DNA of 64,000 bases from Montifringilla adamsi (GCA_017590115.1 JAGGNK010006559.1:8173784-8237783); one strand, 5' to 3'. Counted from the first letter of the stretch, positions 51,441-63,681 are shown. Translations and numbers: made by a program. Notes: generated by a model from the letters alone, not told the origin.

Positions 51441-54400
51441 AGTATAGACTCTTTCCTGAAAGAATATGAATTTTTTCCATGGAATATTTCTAAATTAAAT
51501 GCACTTCTTGATTTCTTTTATTCCTGCATGGAAAAAAAAGTCACCACTTTGTTAACACCAAACACAAGAGGGAAGAATGTAGAAGTTTAAACAGAAAATA
51601 TGAATTTGTAAATGAAGAAGAGAGAGGGTGTCAGTTTTTAAAGATGGAAAAGTGTTAATTTGAAATATCACAGGCTGACATTTTGAAAATAAAGATTATT
51701 TTCATGTAGAGTCCATCAAGTGAAAAAAAAAAGACCAAGTTACCTGAAGAGTATTAGCCATGTTGAAAAAAAATTCCAAATTTTCATTTTTTATCTGGTT
51801 TCGGTCAAAACTAGAGTAAAAGGAAATTTTCCTGCATTACACAAACATGGCACAAGTTGCAGGAGGCAAACATATCAGTAATGGAGACTCTTTTTACATT
51901 TCTGCTTTGAGGCAGATTTACAGAAGATAAAAAGAAAAGAATATTAGTGTAACAGAGTATTTACTTGGGAAAAATTATATTCCTCAGAAACTAGTTGAAT
52001 ATTGTCAAATAAAGTATGTTTACCCTTTATTCTACATTTTTTATGCCACTAATATAATTGGTTTTTTTTAAATAAAAATAAACAGCTAATTCTTAACAGG
52101 AAAAAAAAAAAAAAGGAAATGTATGACATTTTGGCATATTGCAGGTTTTTCTTTTTGTTTAACCAGTGGGAAAACAAAGGTAATTTCATCTTAAATAAAA
52201 AAATCATAACATTTCTCACCAACTGAAAGAGTAGCCAATTTGTAATTCCTATGGGTTTATGACCAATGTATTTTTCTCATATTTTGGATAACTGAAATAA
52301 TCTGTTACATTTGTACAATCAAAGGTATTGATGCCTCTATCAGCTGAAATATCTACACATAGAAATTACCAAATGATACTGGTAGTTGACTCGTGAGGTC
52401 CTTGCTTCTCTTCTAGTGCCTCAGTGTTTGTCTTGGTCACATAATCTTTCCTAAAGAATAATTCCTGGCTAACCCAGCTTGTACTACTTTGAATTCCCAC
52501 TTTTGCACGTGAGTGGTGGATGTCTAAGTGCTCATTTACAACAAACCTACCAGTCTCCATCAACAGTCAAAACATGGGGTACACTGTTTCTGAACATTTT
52601 TTCGGGGATGAAGAGAGTTTGGAGACTACCTCGTCCTCACAGGTACTGAAATAAAAAGCAGGAGAAATAGACTGTTTTTAGAAAAATGTACTCTTTCTCC
52701 CCAAAACCCCTCCAGGAAAGAATAAAATTTCTTAATATTTTCCATGTTTAAAGTAATTTGGAGAATTTTTCAGCGAAGCATTTTCTTCATTTGAGCTCTG
52801 TCAGGCAAGTATTTATAGGTCCGAAAGATTATATAATTTTCTGGTGGCTGAAGTACTCATTCAGCATTTTGGAGGGCTGAATATTGGTCCCTGTTTCATA
52901 TTAATCCATGTGCATGCACAATAGAAAAGGTCTTGGATGATGACCAAGGACGACTGCAAAAGCCATTTGGAATTTGATATTTGATGGGGAAAACCTCTTT
53001 CCAATTTCAGCAGGCTTGCTTATCTGTCTTCTACAGCTTTCCTAAGGTCAAAGTTCTGTGCTGATAGGAAACAGAAACTTTAAAAAAATCCTTATAGACT
53101 CTGTGCAGCAAGCAAACTCTTTTTCTACCTATCTATATTTGCTGTTTTCACAATAGCTGGATGTAATCACGTACATAATGCTTTATAAAAATGTCAGCTT
53201 TGTTGACAGGCTAATAATCCCATTTTACTAAAATTCAGTTTTCCTGATGATTCTCTGCTTCACAAATTAACTTTCATAACTACATGATGAGGGTTAGAAT
53301 CATGACAAGGGCTCTTGTGAGAGGAGAAATTGGGTTTAATAGTGTACCTTAGATAAAATTTGGCCCTTAGAATGTTAGAATGGCAGGAAAACATTGACTC
53401 CAAGAAATGTAGTTGGGACTGGCATGTCAAAAAAATGTTTTTCAAAAGTTTATTATGCTTTGCCTTTCCAAAAACTGGGCAGCAGAGATTCTTGGAGAAA
53501 ACCATACAATTTCACAGAGACAAATGAAATCGTACATGGCTTAAATGAATCTACAGCCCACATGGGTACCTGCTTCACAATTCAGTATTGTGTTTTTTGG
53601 CATTTTTCCCTTGGTCTTGGAATTGTGGCACTGCAGCAATTTACATATAGAAAAAGTAAAACTGACATTATTTTAAGAACAACTGCATGTTTTCTCCTAC
53701 ATATTCTTTTCACATTTATTGAACTTGGTTTTGCACACAGAAGGATTCAAATTCATCACAAATTCAGAGGCTGATGGACACAGTCACATATCAAATTCTC
53801 ACTGCTCACCTTGCAAATGAATTCTCAGGAGTGCTGCAGTGTTGGGACCCTTTTCATGCTCAAGCTGCCACATGCCTGTCTCTGTGACTTAGAGATAAGG
53901 GAATCACCACTCAGGACTATGCACAGGCACAGTAATCTGCCTTTTCTAGTGTGTATTTACTGATATTTTGTGGTGCTGGTCTTCATGCTAGTGTGTGCAT
54001 GTTTCCTGTGTTTAGTCCAAGAGTAAGACAAGGATTAGAAAGATTTTACCAAGTGTTATTAAGTTCTGGTGCAGATAGACAGCACTATCCTCAAGGTAAT
54101 AGCTGTTTCTGATTAAAAAGAAGCCTTCTTGGTATAGTAAGTATTAAAATGCCAAGGTACTGAGCATCCTTTCCACATTTTGCTTTGAAACTAATGCTAT
54201 TTTCTGATGAGGTTGCTTTAGCTCCCAGGTGAGATTTAAATTCTTATCCCTGTAGACACTTTGATGAATATTTAACATCCGTGGGTTTTAGTGTGGTGAC
54301 TTGCATACTACAAGTAAGAACAGAGTAATTGAAAATTTATTAGAATATTTGAAAATTTATTACCTGAAATGTCTTCATGTAAGTTAGAATATTAAAAAAG

Positions 54401-54893
54401 TGATGTACAGATATGTTGCCTCTAAACTGTTACAAAAAGAAACATCTTTCAATTTGTCTTCCTTCACTGAAGTTCCTGAAAACCTACTTGAGAGGACTGT
54501 CCAAGACATGATCAACTATGTGTTTAAAATATATATAAAGATTCAGTTTGTACTAAGTGCAAGTTTTAAAGGTGAAAAAAACCTATAGATTTTATTTTCT
54601 TCAGTCTGTTTTAGTACATCCATATCTCTTTTCCCTTTATGCTGGTTTTCCTTTGGAATAGTTACACAAAGTTCCTGTAATGTACCTATTCTACAAGTGT
54701 TGAGGCAAATAAATATTCCACTTCATTTGTCCTTTTCCATAAGTATAAATTTGCTCTGTTATACCTGAAAAACAAATAGAAGTGGAAGCACTGATTAGGT
54801 AATTGTATCCTCAATAGCAAACATTAGGACCATCTTGTATTTAATATTTAGAGTTAATATGGCAAAAGTCCAGATTTATGTTGTATAGATTCA
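51441..54893. other. AT-rich unique non-coding DNA
   Basis: Nothing recognised beyond an A14 run at 52101-52114 and a direct repeat of gaaaatttatta at 54331 and 54351. The 126-codon plus frame at 53394-53774 has no domain. Confidence 0.5.
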
Positions 54894-55178
54894 TTACAAG
54901 GAAGGAGTGAAAATATACAGAATTATCTCCCATTCCAGCTTGTGAAACTTCTGTTGGATCTGTCTACTAACCAAAGAAATCATCATGGGGCTTGCAGTGC
55001 CATCCCTTTTACTACCACAAATCCTGACATTTAGAGCACAGAAGAGGGAAGTTTTGAGGGATGGAAGAAATGTGAGTGCGTCTATCTCCTTCAAGAGCTC
55101 ATCTTTGCTAGCAAAATGATTTCTGAAACTTCCACCCACATCTTCCAGCATGGTATGCTGTACGTTCGATTCACTGAG
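54894..55178 (-). other. Weak candidate exon or pseudo-exon
   Basis: On the minus strand a pyrimidine-rich acceptor (cttttttccatcccag, ending at 55179) leads directly into an open frame that stays open to 54894. Its first part has a coding-like, charged composition (SESNVQHTMLEDVGGSF, then FASKDELLKEIDAL), and CpG sites are retained within codons. The later part, after residue 40 or so, is less convincing. A ggttagt sequence inside the frame could act as a donor. I do not recognise the protein; chance is the leading alternative. It is on the strand opposite to the one suggested by repeat orientation. Confidence 0.15.
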
Positions 55179-55385
55179 CTGGGATGGAAAAAAGCCTGCA
55201 TGGATGCCTCAATTTAAAAATTAAAAACACCGATATATTAGTGATAAACTAATGATGTACATTCAATAAGTATATACATTTATAATTATTATATTGTACA
55301 AGTGAGCCTGTAGAATAGATAGTCATAAAGATTTGATTCGCAGACATATTCAACTTTAATTAAAGCTGTTTGATCCTAGAAAATT

Positions 55386-55445
55386 CTATTTTAGTAGAAT
55401 CTAGTATTTTAGTATTTAGAATTTAGTATTTTAGTAGAATTATTT
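55386..55445 (+). repeat. Short imperfect tandem repeat of attttagta
   Basis: tattttagtagaat occurs at 55388 and 55428 with intermediate partial copies; a small slippage-type repeat. Confidence 0.75.
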
Positions 55446-56814
55446 TAGGCATGTGCAACTCTGCTTTCAGTTGATCTGGCAACAGCTGCCCAAAAAGCAT
55501 TGCTAAAATTCTTAGGTCCAAATGTTGAAGATCTGCTGGGTATGTGTGTCTTCATCCAGAATATCACGCAAGCAGTTCTAGTGAAATTGGTGGCTTACAC
55601 CAGCCTGGCAAACTCTGCTTAATCTTTCTGCCATGACTGTTATGTTACAAAAAACTTCTGGCTGCAGGTGAAGATTCCAACAAAGTAGTTTCTGGTCACC
55701 ATGAAATGCATTCAGTGGCAAATGTTTGCCAAAGTAGTTCTTCGCTTGCAGCATGGTCTCAAAAGCAGGAGACACAACACTTGTCACATCCTCTGAGTTC
55801 TAACTGTGGAAAAATACTTTTAAGCCTTTTCTTTCTGTGCTTTCTTTATGGGCTATTTTGGTTCACTTTAGATGGAATAAATTAGTTGTCTCTTTCTCCT
55901 CCTTAATGAAGAAGGAATTTAAATGAACTTGTGTTGTAACCAAATCTCTGCTGTCTTAAGGACTTGATGAAATATGTTTAGCATTATTTGTCTTTTCTGA
56001 TACAAGACAAGAAGCAGTAATGTCATGTGATGTAAATCTGTCTCATGGTGGAGCTATGCTTTCTGCTTCTCCTCCCTCAGGTGATTTTTCCAAAGTTCCT
56101 TCTCTCTCCACTGCACAGTATCCATTTCTCAGAGATGGTTTCAAACAGACCTTTTAAAACAATATATATATGAAGTCAGTTTTTTAATCTTCCCTCTTAG
56201 TTCTAAAGGATTTTTCCCCCCATTCAAGTACAATATTTCACTGTGTTTTTTTCTCCTTTTGTACTGAAATGTTTTTATGTGTAAACATCAGTCTTAATCT
56301 TGCTATTTTATTCTTTTATAAATTATCTCATCAGCAGTGTTTTTCTCTTATGTTTTCTATCTTCTGCAACCTTTCTACACCACTGTTGCCCTCTTAATAA
56401 AAGCAGAAGTCAACTATGAATTTATTACTTTGATTCCAATAGCCCAGACGGTGACATTGTATTTATTTCATCACATTCAAATATGAGTTGCAAGGGTCAG
56501 ATGTCATTATGGAGGCATGTGCACATACATTGAAGTGTGCTGTTGATATAATGTCCAAGATTATGAAAATTTCACTTCTCAGATATTTATACATCAAAGT
56601 ACAAATAGGAACTGGTTTTGGTTAGTTTTGGTTGGAATGTTTTGCAGTTGTGGATGAAAGCCCTTGAAACAAAATCAGACACGACCAACCTTTTTATATG
56701 TATCTATTCTCCACAGTGCCTGGTGCAACCTTACTTATAAATTCTGTAGTCTTCTTTCCATTCCTCCTTTCCCACTACTTCTCCAAGAACTACACTGACA
56801 GTGGCAACAGAATC

Positions 56815-56965
56815 TTAGGACATTGAACAAACCAGAAAAGAATAGGACAGATGTCTGGCCCAACTCCTTTTAATCAAAAGATTGTGACTAGGATGGAATA
56901 TCAAATGGAAACTCAGTCTTGACGGCCTCATTACTGCAAAGAAAATTCTCCTTGCATGGTCTTCA
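56815..56965 (-). mobile_element. Possible ancient CR1 remnant
   Basis: A gatgtctggcccaactcctt phrase and, 90 bases on, cattactgcaaagaaaattc followed by tccttg sit in the order of CR1 reverse-complement landmarks (the 'gtccaactcc' and 'agtaaagaatttctcct' positions). Divergence is high and the call is tentative. Confidence 0.3.
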
Positions 56966-58246
56966 TGAGTAGGCAGTTTGCAAGCATTGCAACATAAAAA
57001 AGTATTCTAGCAGAATATTCTGAAGGTCTTTGTTTTCTTCAAAACATGGAGCAAAGCCCACCTCATCTTCAATCCTTGACTTTCTGGAGCTTAAATGACA
57101 AAAACCCCACTCATTACTCTCTGCCAAACGATAATTGACTGAGAACTTCTGGAGTCACTGGAAGGACTGTCTCTGACTTGAGTATTCAAGATCAAGGTGA
57201 TCTTAATTTAATTTAAGACCAGTATTTTTGGAAATGACACTACTAGCAAACCCAAGATTTTTAGCAATTCCTATAAATGTTAGGAGGCACTGACAAGTAG
57301 CAACACAGGAAACACTGTAATTTTATTCCTACAATTATAATGAAAAGAAAAAATTTTGAATCTCTTTTTATTGTGGTTAAAATTGAACAGAAACTTGTAC
57401 TCTGGTTCATGAAGGACAAAAGAGCCTAAGAGAGGTTATTGATCTTCAGAGAGTCAGGTAAGTACAGCAGAAGGCTGCATGGATAAAATGGGAACTACTT
57501 CAGAGCGCAGATGGAATATGAAGTGTACAGAAGGTGGAAAAGGGAGGAATTTAGTAACAGTGCTTGAATGCACAGGGATGAAGTTAAGAAAAATATAAAG
57601 CTCATCTGGAATTAAAGCTAGTAGGGATGTGAAGTACAATAAAGAAATGTTTCTGCAAGCGCATTGCCAGTAAAAGAAAGAACAAAGAAAATGAGCCCAT
57701 TGCTCAGTGAGGTAGAGCGTCCAAGGACATAAGTCATAGAGAAGACTGGGTTCCTCAGTGGGATCTTTGCCTCAGTTTTTTCCTAATCTGATCTGCCTTC
57801 AGATATCTAAGATTTTTGCAGAAGAACATCTGGATGGCATGGCAGTCAAGCTGACCATGAGTAAGCAAGGTGCCTTTGTAGCAAAAAAAGACTAGTTGCA
57901 TCTTGGGATGTATTACCAAAATTGTATTCATGAGCCTGGGGGGGAGTAACTGCCATCTTCACAGGTTAATCATTATATATGAGTTACCAAAAGCAGGGGA
58001 CTGGTGCAAAGCAATCCTTGAGAAACCATACCACATTTCACAAAAGTCGACATCCTTTTAAAACACTCCAGAGTGGAAAAGCTATTTGTCAATAACTGCT
58101 AGATTCAAGGCTTCTTAACAACTAAGCTGTAAAAGAGAAGTGATGTCCCTCTTTACAAAATAGCCTGGTGTTTGCTGAAAGTCAAAAGCAACTTTTTTTC
58201 TTCAGGTGGACATCCTCTGTTGATTCTACTCTTTCACTTCAGGGAG

Positions 58247-58318
58247 AAATAATAGAGCCATTAAGGTTGGAAAAGACCTCTGAGATCATTGATTCCAGCC
58301 ATTAAGCTAACATACTCT
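58247..58318 (-). mobile_element. CR1 LINE 3' end, cut by LTR D, minus strand
   Basis: Plus-strand agagccattaaggttggaaa, then agacctctgagatcattgat and tccagccattaagctaaca, match a CR1 3' end read backwards. It stops abruptly at 58318 where LTR D begins. I could not find its continuation after the LTR, so either the rest was deleted or the copy was already short. Confidence 0.72.
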
Positions 58319-58920
58319 TGTGATTTAAGTTGAGCTGGCAACTAAGCACCATGTAGCTGCATTTTCAACTCCCCTCTCTCTCCATGCCTGTCCCCATGGA
58401 ATGAGGAAGAGAATCAAAAGTCAAATTTGTAGGTTGAGATAAAAGCAGTTTAAGAATTGAAAACAAATTAAAATACATTAATAGTAGTAGCAAATAATAA
58501 TAATTAAAAGGGAAAGAAAAAATCCCACAAGATCCAAACAAAAAAGTGATGCACAATACAATTGCTCACCACCCCCTGACCAATGCCAGACTTTGTTCCC
58601 AAATTCAGATCTGTCCCCTCTTATGAGAAATTTCCCCAGTTTACACACTGGGCATGATGCTCTGTGGTGTGGAATATCCCTGAGGGCAGTTTGGGTCACC
58701 TGCCCCAGCTGTGTGCCCTCTGTCTCTTTGACGTACCTCTTCACAGGCAGAGCATGAGAAGACATACACACACACAAAGTCCTCAGCTAGGGATAACCAA
58801 AATGTAGCAAAGCCCAAAACATCAGCATGTTATCAACGCCATTTTCATTCTGAATCCAAAACACAGCCCTCTAAAAGCTACTGAGAAGAAATTAACTCTA
58901 TCCCAGCTGAACCCAGTGCA
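58319..58920 (-). mobile_element. ERV solo LTR D, minus strand, same family as LTR C
   Basis: Termini are TG (58319) and CA (58920). It shares order and wording with LTR C: ctggcaactaagcacca, gtaggttgagataaaagcag, cagtttacacactgggcatg and tggaatatccctgaggg, then aattaactctatcccagc at the right end. On the minus strand the cagtgtgtaaactgg segment near 58640-58655 is where the family has its TATA box (here TGTAAA-like). A (TAA)n-like patch with atagtagtagcaaataataa lies at about 58480-58505. It abuts the CR1 fragment on its left. Flanking pentamers actct and cacac do not match, so no target-site duplication is left. No internal retroviral genes were seen. Confidence 0.85.
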
Positions 58921-61900
58921 CACACCTTATTAAAAGCAAATAGAAATAGAAAAAAATGTTCTTTGCAGCTGCCATTGTTCAGCTGCCACTGGACATATAG
59001 TTTTGTAGGTAAACTGTCCAGAAATAGCACATCTCTGTCTACTGAGTCCTTGATTTCTGCTGTGAATGATGGTAACACTGCCAATTAGCAGCAGCACTGA
59101 CAACAGCTTGTCTGTCAGGAAGCTGCTTTGGCACCATCCATCTGTATTTGACACAGGTCACTGAAGAACTGTTTTATTTTAGGGAGTTTCAATCATTATT
59201 AATAGACAGAAACTTCAAACCTATACATGAATGTAGTTTCCTAAGTTACTGAAATCTCCAAAATTAAGTTTGAGAAGGATCATACAGTAGTGAAATTGAA
59301 ATTTGTCTCAACCTCTGTTTGAATGACAGTTAGAAACATTTAAAGCCAAGGTAAAGAGTATATCCTTTTGCTGTTAAAATACCAGCTGAGACATCTGTAT
59401 TCAAAATGCTGTAAAAGAAAGTGCAGTGCTTCTCACTGTCTCTTAGTAGAAAAAGTTATAGAGATAGCAACTATTCTTCAAAAGCACCAGCTTGCATTTG
59501 AAACATAGTATATATGGAAATATATTCTTCTGAAAAAACTCTGTGCTTTTCCCTCTTTAGAGTGAGGCTGCCAGAGTACCTGTCCAGAATGAGAGAAGAC
59601 AAAAGCTTTTACTGTGCTAACTGAATCTGGGTTTCACTCATTATTTTCTGGGTGGCAGAAATGAATAAACTTAAGAATATTTTCATGTGAACACCTTTGC
59701 TATAATGGAAATAAAGCTGTTTACCCAAAGTCCTTTCACTGAACTGTTTAAAATTTTGCATGAATATGGAACCAAGCAGAATATGAATCACATCTCATTC
59801 TTACAGCTCTCAGCATGTAGCATTTGCTCAACCAGAGGTAATTGCTGTCAGCTTGACAAATCACTAGGTGTTAAGATTTCCCACTAGTCTTTTAAATCAC
59901 TATAGATAAAATGTACAAGAATGTCATCCTGTAGTTCCGAGCACTTAAAAACCCCAGTGCTGGTGACATGATTCTGCACCCAAGAAGGTGAATATGACTG
60001 ATGCACCCTCAGTTCCCTTCTCCCCTTCCAGACCACAGGGGCAAGCCTTTCTGGACTGCAAATCGAGAAAAAATGCTTTAAAGTAACGCCCCTGACAACC
60101 CTGCAATGACTACAGTAGGACTTTTGTCATTTCTGCTGTTCTGGGCCATCTATCTGGCTCTTTCTGCAGTCTTAATAGCTCCCATACTTGATATCTCATC
60201 TGGATGTGGATACAGTCTTCATGCATCTTGTCCTGAATTCCCTGGAGTGCAAGTTCTCAACAATGAGAAAGATCTAAGTTTGAAGTGAGGGTGTTTGCAT
60301 AGAGTTCTGCAATACTTTGCAGTCAAGAAGTTAGTGTGGATTCACCTTAGATTTGTGGGAATACAATATTTTTAGCTCTTAATTGGCTCAAAACAATGCT
60401 TACCAAAACACTCTTTAAAACTAAAACCAAGAGAATTTAAATATGAAGGGCTGGAATTTTAAGGGGAGTTCCAATGAGATTACAATTGAAAAAAAGGACA
60501 AGATGTTATCTTCCCACAAATACCAAGGGATCATGGAAATTGTATGGAAGAAGGAATACCTGAACATTATTACCTCCATTATTAACTTGGATTAGGATAA
60601 TAAACATGATTTTTTACTTTTCTACATGAATACCCTAAGTTCTGCATTACAATTGCAAATATTTCCACTTCTGCCTTCTAATAATTTCTTCCTTTAAAAT
60701 GATCTTACCTTCCCATGGATTTCAAACTGTTACATCATCCATATCCACTTATAAAAACATGTATAAATATATTTTTAGCTTTCCAAATCCATTTTGTGTC
60801 AGATGTTTTGCTAACATTTGCCAAAATTTTGTTTAAATTCACAGTTTTAACTACCTTGAGATAAGTAGTTCTCTAGTTGTAAAAAAAAGTGGCTTCCACA
60901 GCATTGTAACTTCCAGAATAAGGGATACAAAGAAACACAGGAGCAATTAAGTAAAATTTTCTTATTATTAATGTACAGTTTTACAAAAAACTAAATTAAT
61001 TACTAGTCTATTTAGTTTTAGATTATTGTAATAAATTAATTTATATGCATTATTTTTCAAATATAATACCATTTTATTCACTCAAGAGTGGCTCAGAAAT
61101 TATGCACTTATATATATAATGGTATATCCATTCAGAAATAGGAAAAATGTCCTTAAGACTCTAGGTGTAGAGTGATTTGACTGTACAGCCCTTAGAAGCT
61201 TTTGTGTTTGCAAGGCACCTGAGTCATCTGGAGCACATAAAAATCTGAAATTGTATCAAAATTTAATTTCCTTCCTCTAAGATCCCTCCTTCTCCTGTGA
61301 CTCCTTCATCTGCTGTAGGTATAGTCACCTCTGTCTCCTTTGTTCCCATGTATCATTTTTGTTATTGTTGTCTCTGACTGCTTTACTTCCTTCTTAGTTA
61401 GTTACTTCCTTCTTCAAAGTACTTACTCAGGACTAAGTTAACATTACTCCGTGGATAGAGTACATCCTGGAGAATAAGGAGAGAAGGGACAATACTGTGG
61501 TAGAGGAGGTTTTGTACCTGCCTGGATGCATATTCTCAAGCCAGGAGCTGCTGGGTTCTCTGGCACTTGCATTGGAGTGCCAGGGCTCTCTGGGATGTTT
61601 TTCCCAGTGGTATGTGCAAATTAGTACTGAAGGCACACAGGCACATTTGCTAAATATAGTGTACTGGCACAGAAACACAGTCATCATCTCACCCTCCTCT
61701 CAGACTTTTGGAAGTGTCTCCTAAAAGCAGTGTTCTCAGGTACCACCAGCTTCATGTCCCTCAAACTCACAGCCTATGCTTATCAAGTTTGTAATGGACT
61801 GATGGATAGCTCCCTCTCCCACCACTGTTTTCTGAATATAATTGTGTTAGTACAGTTTTGAAATACATATTAACAAAATTCTACATCACTTTGCTTTAAA

Positions 61901-62191
61901 TATTTGGGTGGAATGCTCTCCCAGGCATTGCAGTCCCTCTTTAACTTTCAACAGTTCTTCATGTCGAGGAAAAAGATAAACATTAAAAGGAAAAAAAAAT
62001 AGGCCCCACCAAAACGAAATGAAAACATTTTTTACTGTCTTCCCAGTATTTCTGAGTGTATTTTTCTTCTTAGTTAGTGAGTGGTAAAGCTTCCAGGGCA
62101 GAGATTAGAGGCTATAACAAATCAATAGTATCAAAATGTCTAGGTACATCAATGAGATATTTATACATCTGTAATGGAGCCCTTTTCCAGG
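58921..62191. other. AT-rich unique non-coding DNA
   Basis: No gene or interspersed repeat is recognised. A 60-codon plus-strand frame at 60106-60288 begins with a hydrophobic stretch (LLSFLLFWAIYLALSAVLIA) that looks membrane-like, but nothing else supports a gene. The direct repeat acttccttctt occurs at 61385 and 61404. Confidence 0.5.
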
Positions 62192-62215
62192 CTGTTATTA
62201 CATATGTAATAACAG
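62192..62215. repeat. Perfect 24-bp palindrome
   Basis: ctgttattacat (62192-62203) is followed without a loop by its exact reverse complement atgtaataacag (62204-62215). Just outside, ttttc (62183-62187) and gaaaa (62217-62221) add five more complementary bases after a short bulge. The centre contains ttacatatgtaa, a two-fold symmetric word like bZIP (PAR or C/EBP) dimer sites with a CATATG E-box. It may be a protein-binding site or a cruciform-prone element; the function is not known. Confidence 0.95.
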
Positions 62216-63637
62216 AGAAAAGACGTTTCAGGACAGGTTATTAGTTTGGTTCTCTTTTTAAATAGCTCAACCAATTAGGAGTAGCATTGTCTGTGAAACT
62301 GTGTGGTTTCTTCCTGTTGATATCTTGAGGGAAAAATAGCACATGGCCATAGAAATCCATTTTAGGAGTCAACAAAATCAGTTCAAAGTATTAGATCACG
62401 TTCATATGTTTTGTCTAACTTATCTAGGACTAGGTGGAGGGAAATTTCAGTACCAGGCAAGACCTTTGGGAAGCTGATATTTTCTGTGTGGACTCCAGTA
62501 TTTATGTTTCTTTGGGTACTAGCTACAGCTTTCATTTTTGCAACTAGCTAGGGATAATTGTCATCTATGAATTCAAAGGCTCTGATAGTCTCCTGGCTTT
62601 GAAGGGCAGTGTAATCACTGACTGAACTGTGAAGAGCTTTTGCAAAGCAGGAAAGCTGATATTTTACCACTTTCAATCTCAGGTAATACGCATTGCCTAA
62701 AGTGGTTACCCAACATTCAAACAAGAGTTGTAAAATGACTCTTAAACAGTAATTGTAAAAGTTATAAAGAATTTTTTTCTGTGTTGTAAGTGTACTTCAA
62801 ACTTCTAAACACTTTATTTTTGTGTTAAATTGTCTCAAGAAGAAGCAACAGTATTCTTTTCTTTGTAGTTGCTTCAGAATTTATTGTAGACACAAAGTAT
62901 TCTGAAGGTTAACTTTCTGCAGTTCTTGGAAATATTGTGCTTTACAAGTGGGTAGCAGAAAATAATTGCATGCAAGGTGGACTTACCACTTCCCAGCTTG
63001 TCATTCTAAGCCCTCTTCCTTCTGTTGATTTTCCTGTTAAATGGTTTGTGAAAGATTAACAGCCTATAGAGTTTAAGCTGTTTCTATAGCTTATCTGTCA
63101 TCACCAGCAACTGATGACAACTTTTTGATGTTTAAATGGTTGCTAAGGTTTCTTGCCAGGGCATTCTTCCCAGTTCTGTAGTTATTTTAAAGAATTACTT
63201 CCATGTCTCTATTTTCTAAAGAAAAGTGTCCTGCCATGTGATGGTTGCTCTTTCTTCAGAATATGAAGGTTTATTAATCTTGTATTATGCCTTCTTTAAA
63301 AACCCAAACTAACCCAAACCACTGCCCTATCCCAAGCCTAAGGCCAAAAAGCCTAGAGCCACTTATCCTAACTACAGGTAAGCCAATGTAAGTCAGCATC
63401 CAAAAGTTTTCCTGAGAGTACTACAATCCTTAATTCTGTGAAACAGAGCACATGATGATCTTTATTCACTCTATCATTTTAATTTTTGGCTGTTTTTTGA
63501 AGATTTGTTGAAAAACCAGTCTGATTATCCACTCTCAATACTTAATATTCCTGTAGACAGTGCTCCCTTAGAGTCCCTGGAGTCTGAGTGTATGTGGTAA
63601 TCTTGACTCTCCTCCACAATAAAACCCGCATACAAAG
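62216..63637. other. AT-rich unique non-coding DNA
   Basis: Nothing recognised. A degenerate aacccaaactaacccaaacc run at about 63301-63320 loosely resembles telomeric repeat but is too short and impure to call. Confidence 0.5.
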
Positions 63638-63681
63638 CAAAACAAAACAAAACAAAACAAAACAAAACAAAACAAAACAAA
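63638..63681 (+). repeat. (AAAAC)n microsatellite
   Basis: About eight to nine uninterrupted copies of a five-base unit. The minus-strand frames of 67 and 79 codons crossing it are simple translations of the repeat (runs of Phe, Val, Leu, Cys). Confidence 0.95.

Larger units (their letters stand above)
55179..58246. other. AT-rich unique non-coding DNA
   Basis: Contains a locally repeated attttagta motif at 55386-55445 and a possible very old CR1 3' trace at 56815-56965. A strong isolated donor-like cag|gtaagt occurs at 57456 without a plausible exon before it. Confidence 0.45.

Noticed and set aside
53394..53774. 126-codon open frame on the plus strand
   Set aside because: Hydrophobic and His/Cys-rich near the end, no domain or splice context.
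57440..57470. Strong splice donor cag|gtaagt at 57456
   Set aside because: No acceptor with a convincing open exon upstream; isolated donor words occur by chance every few kilobases.
57695..57745. tRNA-like wording (ctcagtgaggtagagcgtcc)
   Set aside because: Resembles a D-arm but there is no matching acceptor stem, anticodon loop or T-arm in the proper spacing.
60106..60288. Small protein with a hydrophobic N-terminal segment
   Set aside because: A 20-residue hydrophobic stretch is common in T-rich DNA; no upstream or downstream gene signals.
63301..63322. Interstitial telomere-like repeat
   Set aside because: Only about 20 bases of aacccaaact-type sequence, not true TTAGGG/CCCTAA units.
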